Program-made: the position numbers and the translations under genes
The notes under the pieces: model-generated
The model's database searches: none
Told to the model about the DNA's origin: nothing
Seen by the model: the letters and a program-made list of their open reading frames with translations, nothing else
Assembly (NCBI GenBank): GCA_023390955.1
Contig: JAEWBW010000675.1
Coordinates: 1 to 19,199, forward strand
Direction: 5' to 3'
DNA from: Pseudomonadota bacterium
GTDB taxonomy: Bacteria; Pseudomonadota; Alphaproteobacteria; Rhizobiales; Xanthobacteraceae
DNA length: 19,199 nucleotides
Shown: positions 14,047 through 19,199 of the stretch, piece by piece
Position numbering within the stretch: the first letter of the stretch is position 1
Layout of the letters: each line of letters starts with the position of its first letter

Positions 14047-15801
14047 ATGCCGCATGACACACCTCTCATCGCCACCATCGTCGTTGGACTCGGATTAGCC
14101 TTCGTACTTGGAACCATCGCTCAGCGGTTCCGCATACCGCCGCTGGTCGGATATCTCCTCGCCGGCGTTGCCGTCGGCCCGTTCACGCCGGGCTTCGTCG
14201 CCGATCAGGCGCTCGCGACCGAGCTGTCGGAGCTCGGCATTATCTTGCTGATGTTCGGCGTCGGCCTGCATTTCTCGTTGCAGGATCTGCTCAGCGTCCG
14301 CAACATCGCCGTTCCCGGCGCCGTCGTGCAGATCGCGGTGGCGACCTTGATGGGGCTCGGCCTCTCGCTGCTGATGGGCTGGGGCGTTAGCGCGGGACTG
14401 GTGTTCGGTCTCGCTCTGTCGGTTGCGAGCACCGTCGTCCTGCTTCGCGCGCTGCAGGAGCGGCGCTTGATGGAGACCGATCGCGGCCGTATCGCCGTCG
14501 GCTGGCTGATCGTCGAAGACCTCGCCATGGTGCTCGTGCTGGTACTGTTCCCAGCGGTCGCGAGTATGCAGGGCGGCAAGGGCGACGCACACGCCTTCAC
14601 GCCGCTGGCCTCGCAGCTCGGCCTCGGCCTTGCCGGCGTGGTGATGCTGACCATCGTCAAGATCATCGTCTTCATCGGCCTGATGCTGGTGGTCGGGCGC
14701 CGCGTCATTCCCTGGATCCTGCACTACATCGCCCATACCGGGTCGCGCGAATTGTTCCGCCTCGCCGTGCTTGCGATCGCGCTGTGCATCGCGTTCGGCG
14801 CGACAAAACTGTTCGACGTCTCGCTGGCGCTCGGCGCGTTCTTTGCCGGCATGATGCTGCGGGAGTCGCCGCTCAGCGCGCGCGCAGCACAGGAATCGCT
14901 GCCGCTGCGCGACGCCTTCGCCGTGCTGTTCTTCGTGTCGGTCGGCATGATGTTCGATCCGATGAGCGTGGTCCGCGAGCCCTGGCCGTTGCTGGCCACG
15001 CTCGCGATCATCATGCTCGGCAAGTCGCTTGCCGCGTTCCTGATCGTGGTGCTGTTCCGGCATCCGGTGGCGACTGCGCTGACGATTTCGGCGAGCCTGT
15101 CGCAGATCGGCGAGTTCTCCTTCATCCTCGCCGAGCTCGGCGTGATCTCGCAGATACTGCCGCGCGAAGGCCGCGACCTGATCATGGCCGGCGCCATCCT
15201 CTCCATCATGCTCAATCCGCTGATGTTCGCCGCCGCCACCTGGCTTGCGCCGCGCCTTGATGGTCGGCGGGACTCGCCGCAGGCTGCGGCCGCCGTGCCC
15301 GAGCCGATCCGGACCACCGATCTGACCGACCATACGATCGTAATCGGTTACGGTCGGGTCGGCGCGCTCGTCGGCGATGCCCTGAAACAGAGGCAGCTGC
15401 CGTTCCTTGTCGCCGAAGTCGGTGAGCGGGCACTGGCGAAGCTGAAGCAGGGCGGCATCGAAACCGTCATGGGCAATGCCGCACAGCCCGAAATTCTCGG
15501 CGCGACCAATCCGTCGCGGGCGCGGCATCTCGTGGTCGCGATCCCCGAGGCGTTCGAGGCGGGGCAGATCGTGCAGCAGGCACGCGCGGCCAATCCGGAC
15601 ATCCGCATCATCGCGCGAGCGCATGCGGATGCCGAGGTCGATCATCTCAGGGGTCTGGGGGCAGACGTCGTCATCATGGGCGAGCGGGAGATCGCGCGCG
15701 GCATGATCGAGGAGCTGGAGCGGAGACATCCAGATGCTGCCCAAACCGCTATCGAAGCTGCCGAAGATTCCCGCCCGCTCGCGGCCGGTTCTGTCGTTTG
15801 A
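14047..15801 (+). CDS. Monovalent cation/proton antiporter, CPA2 family (KefB/YbaL type)
   Basis: The 584-aa protein has a membrane domain of about 12 segments (residues 5-410) typical of CPA2 exchangers, including LVGYLLAGVAVGPFTPGF (36-53), GIILLMFGVGLHFSLQDL and ALGAFFAGMMLRESP. After about residue 424 comes a cytoplasmic TrkA-N domain with the nucleotide-binding loop VIGYGRVG and the acidic segment typical of NAD(H)-binding folds. It most likely exchanges K+ or Na+ for protons across the inner membrane, gated by a nucleotide or thiol ligand. The length agrees with YbaL-like proteins. AAGG lies six bases before the ATG. It starts 63 bp after the IclR gene but has no evident functional link to it. 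A small ORF overlaps its 3' end. Confidence 0.93.
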   Translation: MPHDTPLIATIVVGLGLAFVLGTIAQRFRIPPLVGYLLAGVAVGPFTPGFVADQALATELSELGIILLMFGVGLHFSLQDLLSVRNIAVPGAVVQIAVATLMGLGLSLLMGWGVSAGLVFGLALSVASTVVLLRALQERRLMETDRGRIAVGWLIVEDLAMVLVLVLFPAVASMQGGKGDAHAFTPLASQLGLGLAGVVMLTIVKIIVFIGLMLVVGRRVIPWILHYIAHTGSRELFRLAVLAIALCIAFGATKLFDVSLALGAFFAGMMLRESPLSARAAQESLPLRDAFAVLFFVSVGMMFDPMSVVREPWPLLATLAIIMLGKSLAAFLIVVLFRHPVATALTISASLSQIGEFSFILAELGVISQILPREGRDLIMAGAILSIMLNPLMFAAATWLAPRLDGRRDSPQAAAAVPEPIRTTDLTDHTIVIGYGRVGALVGDALKQRQLPFLVAEVGERALAKLKQGGIETVMGNAAQPEILGATNPSRARHLVVAIPEAFEAGQIVQQARAANPDIRIIARAHADAEVDHLRGLGADVVIMGEREIARGMIEELERRHPDAAQTAIEAAEDSRPLAAGSVV

Positions 15802-16015
15802 CCTGATCACGCCTGAGGGGCGGACCTACCGCTTTCCTCCGCCGTCAATGTTGCAGCGGTTGTTGCGGCTGATGTCCGCGCATGCGGAGACGGTCGCGAT
15901 CTGCTCGGTCATCATGGCGCTGATCTATGTCGCGGGCTTCGCCGCCGAGGCACTCGATCGCTCGGTGTTCGACGCCTGCAACGACCGGCCCGGCCGGCCG
16001 GTCGGGATGTCCTGA
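15734..16015 (+). CDS. Small single-pass membrane protein overlapping the antiporter gene
   Basis: The 93-aa ORF begins inside the last 68 bases of the antiporter gene, in another frame. GGAG eight bases before ATG 15734 is a good ribosome site. The first 38 residues include FDLITPEGRTYRFPPPS; then MLQRLLRLMSAHAETVAICS leads into one hydrophobic segment (about 53-72), followed by a short tail that ends near NDRPGRPVGMS. An internal ATG at 15848 would give a 55-aa version without overlap, but it lacks a ribosome site. Translation is likely coupled to the antiporter. I do not recognise a family. The hydrophobic segment and the composition after residue 20 look real; the overlapped part is less certain. 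Confidence 0.55.
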   Translation: MLPKPLSKLPKIPARSRPVLSFDLITPEGRTYRFPPPSMLQRLLRLMSAHAETVAICSVIMALIYVAGFAAEALDRSVFDACNDRPGRPVGMS

Positions 16016-16028
16016 GCGGTTTGGGACG

Positions 16029-16073
16029 TAACCCACCGATTTTGTGTCACCCGGTTAAGGAAGTGGTGGGTTA
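16029..16073. repeat. 9-bp inverted repeat upstream of the GH172-like gene
   Basis: TAACCCACC (16029-16037) and GGTGGGTTA (16065-16073) are perfect complements with 27 bp between them. The element lies between the small membrane ORF and the DUF2961 gene. No T-run follows, so it may be an operator or leader structure as well as an end signal. Confidence 0.45.
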
Positions 16074-16109
16074 GGCTGCGCTAATTCAGCGTGCGGACTC
16101 ATCATCACC

Positions 16110-17252
16110 GTGAGCGACACCATGACCTTCTCGGGACTCGGCCTCCATCTCGGCAACCTTTCGCGCCTGTCGAATGCGCTGACGCGCTCGATCAGCCCGG
16201 AGAATTTTTCCGGCGAGAAAGGCAAGGGCGGCATGTCGGTGGACGGTCCGGCGGCGCGGCAGGCACGCGACCTCGGGCAGGGCTGGAAGGTCTCTCCTTA
16301 CGTGGTGATCGAGCCCGGCGCGACCTTCACGCTGGCTGACATCGAGGGGCAGGGCGCGATCCAGCAGATATGGATGACGCTGGCGCGAGGCCGGCTGCGG
16401 CACTCCATCCTGCGGATCTACTGGGACGATCAGGCGCAGCCGAGCGTCGAATGTCCGGTCGGCGATTTCTTCGCCTGCGGCTGGGAGGAGTATGCGCAGG
16501 TGTCCTCGCTCGCGGTCTGCGTCAATCCCGGCCGCGCCTTCAATTGCTATTGGGAAATGCCGTTCCGCAAGCGCGCGCGTTTCACGCTGGAGAATCGCAG
16601 CGCGGAGGCGCAGACCGTGTACTACCAGATCAACTACGCGCTGACCGACGTGCCCGAGGACTGCGCTTATTTCCACGCCCAGTTCCGCCGCACCAATCCT
16701 GTGCCCTACAAGGAAGTGCACACCATCCTCGACGGCGTCACCGGCCACGGCCACTACGTCGGCACCTACATGGCGTGGGGCGTCAACAACAACGGCTGGT
16801 GGGGCGAGGGCGAGGTCAAATTCTTCCTCGATGGCGACGGCGAATTCCCGACCATCTGCGGCACCGGCACCGAGGACTATTTCTGCGGGGCCTACAATTT
16901 CGATCCGCGTGTGCCGTGGCAGGCCGCCAATCCCGGCCAGGGCGGCGGTCCGGCATCGCGCTATGTCGAGTTCACCACGCCCTATGCCGGCCTGCCGCAG
17001 GTGATCCGTCCCGATGGCGTCTACCGGTCACAGCAGCGCTTTGGCCTCTATCGCTGGCACATCCCCGATCCCGTGCGCTTCCGCGCCGACATTCGCGTCA
17101 CCATGCAGGCACTTGGCTGGCGCAGCGGCGTGAAGGAGCCGCAATATCTGCCGCTGCAGGACGACGTGGCGTCGGTCGCGTTCTGGTACCAGGCGCTGCC
17201 GACGGCGCCGTTCCCGGAATTGCCGGCCGCGGAATTTCTCGAGGTGAATTGA
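16110..17252 (+). CDS. DUF2961 / GH172-family protein, possible fructo- or arabinofuranosidase-like enzyme
   Basis: The 380-aa protein matches the DUF2961 family: an N-terminal jelly-roll-like half (IQQIWMTLARGRLRHSILRI, YWDDQAQPSVECPVGDFF) and the diagnostic block WWGEGEVKFFLDGDGEFPTI followed by CGTGTEDYF (230-258). DUF2961 has been reclassified as glycoside hydrolase family 172, with known members acting on difructose dianhydride or on D-arabinofuranosides; Glu residues in the WGEGE and GTGTED segments (E233/E235, E255) are the catalytic candidates. There is no signal peptide, so the product should be cytoplasmic. Start is GTG 16110 or ATG 16122; neither has a clear ribosome site. No transporter or other sugar gene adjoins it, and the substrate is unknown. 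It converges on the transglutaminase-like gene. Confidence 0.88.
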   Translation: MSDTMTFSGLGLHLGNLSRLSNALTRSISPENFSGEKGKGGMSVDGPAARQARDLGQGWKVSPYVVIEPGATFTLADIEGQGAIQQIWMTLARGRLRHSILRIYWDDQAQPSVECPVGDFFACGWEEYAQVSSLAVCVNPGRAFNCYWEMPFRKRARFTLENRSAEAQTVYYQINYALTDVPEDCAYFHAQFRRTNPVPYKEVHTILDGVTGHGHYVGTYMAWGVNNNGWWGEGEVKFFLDGDGEFPTICGTGTEDYFCGAYNFDPRVPWQAANPGQGGGPASRYVEFTTPYAGLPQVIRPDGVYRSQQRFGLYRWHIPDPVRFRADIRVTMQALGWRSGVKEPQYLPLQDDVASVAFWYQALPTAPFPELPAAEFLEVN

Positions 17253-17285
17253 GGCACTCGCGATGACGAGAGGCCTCACCGCTCC

Positions 17286-17966
17286 TCACCGCTCCCCGGC
17301 TTCGCGCTCCATGTCGCGGCCGGAGAGATCCTCGCCCTGCATGTTGGCGTAGTCGCGCGCCATCTCGCGCATCAGGAATTTTGCCGGCACGTCGTGATAG
17401 GTGCCGCGGTCGTTGACATATTGCATGTAGGCGCGGCCGGCGCCGTCGAACGGATGCAGCAGTGCGTCGGTGTGGCCGTCGAAGTCGAGCGGCGCCACGC
17501 CGACCTTGGCGCAGAGCGTGTCGTTGAAGGTCGGCGTCGCCTTGCGCCAGGCGCCGTCGACATGCACCTCGGTAAAGCCGTGCCAGGTGAAGATGTCGGT
17601 GCCCATGCTGGCGCGCAGCTTCTCGGTGGTGAGATGGTTCTTCACATCCGCAAAGCCGACACGGGCGGGAATGCCGTGCACCCGGCAGGCCGCCGCATAC
17701 AGCGAGGCCTTGCCGACGCAATAGCCCTGGCCGGCAGCAAGCACGCTGGAGGCCCGAAACGTTTCGGCCGCGCGCATGCTGACATAGGGATTGTAGCGGA
17801 TGCCATCGCGCACCGCCTTGTAGAGCACGCTCGCCTTCTCGCGCGCGCTTGCACCCGCGCGCACGGAAGTTTCCGCGAACTGCTGAACGGCGGGATGATC
17901 GCTGTCGATATATTCGCCAGGATCGGTGTAGAGGCGGCGGATGGTGTCAGGAAGGGCTTCGGTCAT
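17286..17966 (-). CDS. Transglutaminase-like superfamily protein
   Basis: The 226-aa protein has the transglutaminase/protease-like core: QGYCVGKAS with the nucleophile C83, followed by HGIPARVGFADV, and WHGFTEVHVDGAW with the catalytic His (H129). The usual Asp of the W-x-x-x-D-P-T motif is replaced by Thr144 in WRKATPTFN; I recall KATPTFN-type motifs in related proteobacterial proteins, so the third residue may come from elsewhere or the activity may differ. The second half (VAPLDFDGHTDALLHPFDGA, then YMQYVNDRGTYHDVP) is typical of this subgroup. There is no signal peptide, so it is probably cytoplasmic. The role (peptidase, crosslinking or deamidation) is unknown. It lies 99 bp downstream of the truncated haemoglobin on the same strand and may be co-transcribed. 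Confidence 0.87.
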   Translation of the reverse strand: MTEALPDTIRRLYTDPGEYIDSDHPAVQQFAETSVRAGASAREKASVLYKAVRDGIRYNPYVSMRAAETFRASSVLAAGQGYCVGKASLYAAACRVHGIPARVGFADVKNHLTTEKLRASMGTDIFTWHGFTEVHVDGAWRKATPTFNDTLCAKVGVAPLDFDGHTDALLHPFDGAGRAYMQYVNDRGTYHDVPAKFLMREMARDYANMQGEDLSGRDMEREAGER

Positions 17967-18012
17967 GTCCGCGAGCTTAGCAGGTGATTTGCGCGGAACT
18001 CAAATCGCCTTA

Positions 18013-18029
18013 CGCAATGGCGCATTGCG
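18013..18029. repeat. 7-bp inverted repeat between haemoglobin and transglutaminase genes
   Basis: CGCAATG-GCG-CATTGCG is a perfect dyad in the 99-bp gap. It could be an operator for the transglutaminase-like gene or a short hairpin after the haemoglobin gene; no T-run follows. Confidence 0.3.
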
Positions 18030-18065
18030 CGCAGGCACCATCATTTGCGTCAAGGCGCTGCGTGG

Positions 18066-18461
18066 TCACTGCCGATTGCGCATCCAGTCGGCGAGGCCCG
18101 ATATCGCGCGGTCGAGATCCGCGCGCGCGGCCTGGTCCGTCACGGTCTCGTCGAGCGCTCCGCGCATGCAAAGCAGCCACGCATCGCGCTCGGCATCGCC
18201 GATGGTAAAGCCGAGATGACGCTGCCGCAACCGCGGATGGCCCTTCTCGACCGAATAGAGTTTTGGTCCGCCGGTCCATTCGGTGAGATAGCGCTTCAGC
18301 CCGTCCCTGATCAGCCCAAGGTCATCCGCATGCATGGCGCGAATGATTTTCGCCTCTGGCAGCGTGTCCATGCGGTCGTAAAAGCTGTCGACCAGGCGAT
18401 CGATGGTGGCGCTGCCGCCGATGCGCTCGAACATGGAAACGGTGACGTCGCTGTCGGTCAT
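18066..18461 (-). CDS. Group II truncated haemoglobin
   Basis: The 131-aa protein fits the truncated (2-over-2) haemoglobin family: MFERIGGSATIDRLVDSFYD begins the fold, with Tyr28 at the distal B10 position. HPRLRQRHLGF carries the proximal haem ligand H82, and DAWLLCM has Trp95 at the G8 position, the mark of group II. Such proteins bind O2 or NO and are linked to NO detoxification, oxygen supply or redox protection in the cytoplasm. ATG 18461 gives the typical length; in-frame ATGs at 18491 and 18515 would add residues that do not look like the family. Its position downstream of the BoxR-type regulator and upstream of the transglutaminase-like gene gives no clear functional hint. Confidence 0.92.
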   Translation of the reverse strand: MTDSDVTVSMFERIGGSATIDRLVDSFYDRMDTLPEAKIIRAMHADDLGLIRDGLKRYLTEWTGGPKLYSVEKGHPRLRQRHLGFTIGDAERDAWLLCMRGALDETVTDQAARADLDRAISGLADWMRNRQ

Positions 18462-18520
18462 TGTTTGTCTCAAAGCTTGCTTGCCGGACATATATTGAAT
18501 GGGTAGCTCGCGCACAAACC

Positions 18521-18545
18521 CCCGGCCTTCGCCGGGACGACACCG
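18521..18545. terminator. Palindromic repeat / hairpin after the BoxR-type gene
   Basis: CCCGGC-CTTC-GCCGGG (18521-18536) is a perfect 6-bp stem. The 25-bp unit matches the repeat copy at 9495-9519 in 21 of 25 positions, including a compensatory pair (C-G here, T-A there). Read on the minus strand it is followed by GGTTTGTG, so it may also terminate the regulator transcript. Confidence 0.55.
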
Positions 18546-18566
18546 AGGATGTCGCAGCAGCTCGGC

Positions 18567-19199
18567 TTAGAGCGCGACGCTGCGCAGCCCAAAGCTGCGG
18601 GCTTCGTTTTGCAGCACCGGGCGCACCGCGTCGATCAGGCGGGCGGCTGCGGCATCGACGCTCAGGCCTGCTGTATCGACCACCGCAGTGGCGCGCGCGT
18701 AGAGCGGCTCGCGGCTGAGCAGGATGTTGCGCAGCTCCGCCATCGCGCTGCGATCGTCCGCCATCGGCCGTAGATCGCCCTGGCGGCGCACGCGCGCCAT
18801 GTGCTCCTCCGGCTCGGCCTTCAGCCAGATCGTGTAGAACGACGACAGGATCTGGTCGAAGGTCAGCGGCTCCGAGACGATGCCGCCGCCGGTGGCGAGC
18901 ACCATCAGCTCGTTGCGTGCCAGCAATTGCTGGAGCGCGGCCTGCTCCATGCGGCGAAAGCCTTCCTGGCCGTAAAGCGCGATGATCTCGGCGACCGAGA
19001 GCCCGTTCTGCGTCTCGATCTCCTTGTTGAGCTCGACAAAACTCCAGCCGACCTTCTTCGCCAGCATCCGTCCGAGCGTGGTCTTGCCGGCGCCGCGCAG
19101 GCCGATCAGCGCGATGCCGCAGAACGGCGCGCGCCGCGGCGCGGTCGCGCTGCCGCCGGCGAGCAGATCCTTGGCCTGCGCGATCTGCGCGGGCGTCGC
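18567..19199 (-). CDS. boxR: BoxR/BzdR-type regulator, shikimate-kinase-like C-terminal domain, N-terminus cut by window edge
   Basis: The visible 210 residues begin with a linker (TPAQIAQAKDLLAGGSATAP) and continue as a shikimate-kinase-like domain: Walker A GLRGAGKTT (about 33-41), FVELNKEIE, an Arg in EGFRRMEQ, LATGGGIV, and the lid-like GDLRPM. The Asp pair of true shikimate kinase (D-x-D before the I-E) is replaced by E-L-N. The linker before the P-loop and the wording of ALIGLRGAGKTTLGRMLA, NGLSVAEIIALYG and GDLRPMADD match the C-terminal domain of BzdR/BoxR, whose N-terminal XRE helix-turn-helix would lie beyond 19199. These regulators sense benzoyl-CoA and control benzoate degradation. 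The stop is TAA at 18567-18569. The alternative, plain AroK, is less likely because of the extra N-terminal sequence. Confidence 0.85.
   Translation of the reverse strand, partial: ATPAQIAQAKDLLAGGSATAPRRAPFCGIALIGLRGAGKTTLGRMLAKKVGWSFVELNKEIETQNGLSVAEIIALYGQEGFRRMEQAALQQLLARNELMVLATGGGIVSEPLTFDQILSSFYTIWLKAEPEEHMARVRRQGDLRPMADDRSAMAELRNILLSREPLYARATAVVDTAGLSVDAAAARLIDAVRPVLQNEARSFGLRSVAL

Noticed and set aside
14095..15810. Minus-strand open frame of 571 codons
   Set aside because: It is antisense to the cation/proton antiporter and is rich in Arg, Asp, His and Gln with no recognisable domain; a shadow frame.
18567..19067. Stand-alone shikimate kinase starting at 19067
   Set aside because: The reading frame continues upstream through the P-loop to the window edge; a start at 19067 would remove the Walker A motif.

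Overview
The window is GC-rich DNA with dense, mostly collinear gene blocks on both strands. It looks like a chromosomal segment of an alphaproteobacterium, most likely Bradyrhizobium or a close relative. The evidence is a BjaR1/BjaI-type quorum-sensing pair (the LuxI homologue matches the isovaleryl-homoserine-lactone synthase group), several Liv-type ABC transporter genes, a BoxR/BzdR-type XRE-shikimate-kinase fusion regulator, a small Ala/Thr/Pro-rich secreted protein of a kind I associate with this genus, and short palindromic intergenic repeats. The genus is an inference from recognised families; no rRNA or other marker is present.

Layout. (1) Positions 1-3433, all minus: a LysR regulator, an AroE-like quinate/shikimate dehydrogenase, a Liv-type periplasmic binding protein, and the start of a LivH permease that runs off the left edge. 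An Asp at the cofactor-specificity position of the dehydrogenase suggests NAD+ use and therefore a catabolic role. (2) 3577-5629: a 57-aa minus-strand ORF, then bjaR1, a near-perfect lux-box palindrome, bjaI and a 74-aa ORF that starts one base after the bjaI stop. (3) 5630-6036: a gene-poor 407 bp with two strong hairpins, an operator-like dyad and short overlapping ORFs. (4) 6037-9361, plus: livH-livM-livG-livF with overlapping start/stop codons and no binding-protein gene. (5) 9362-10183: inverted palindromic repeats, a small secreted protein (minus) and a hairpin.

(6) 10184-13983: a minus-strand Rieske oxygenase followed by a glutamine-synthetase-like ligase, divergent from a PcaR/PobR-type IclR regulator; a dyad in the shared promoter region is a good operator candidate. 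(7) 14047-16015, plus: a KefB/YbaL-type cation/proton antiporter and a small overlapping membrane ORF. (8) 16110-17252, plus: a DUF2961/GH172 protein. (9) 17286-19199, minus: a transglutaminase-like protein, a group II truncated haemoglobin, and the C-terminal part of a BoxR/BzdR-type regulator cut by the right edge.

How the genes may work together. Much of the window concerns sensing, uptake and oxidation of small organic acids, aromatics or amines: two Liv transport gene sets, an AroE-like dehydrogenase, a Rieske oxygenase, a gamma-glutamyl-ligase-type enzyme, and three regulators (LysR, IclR, BoxR) of types known from aromatic catabolism. The quorum-sensing synthase is expected to use isovaleryl-CoA, a leucine catabolite, and it sits directly before a branched-chain-type transporter operon. 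The most novel points are the uncharacterised small ORFs flanking bjaR1/bjaI, the Rieske plus glutamine-synthetase-like pair, and the structured intergenic repeats.
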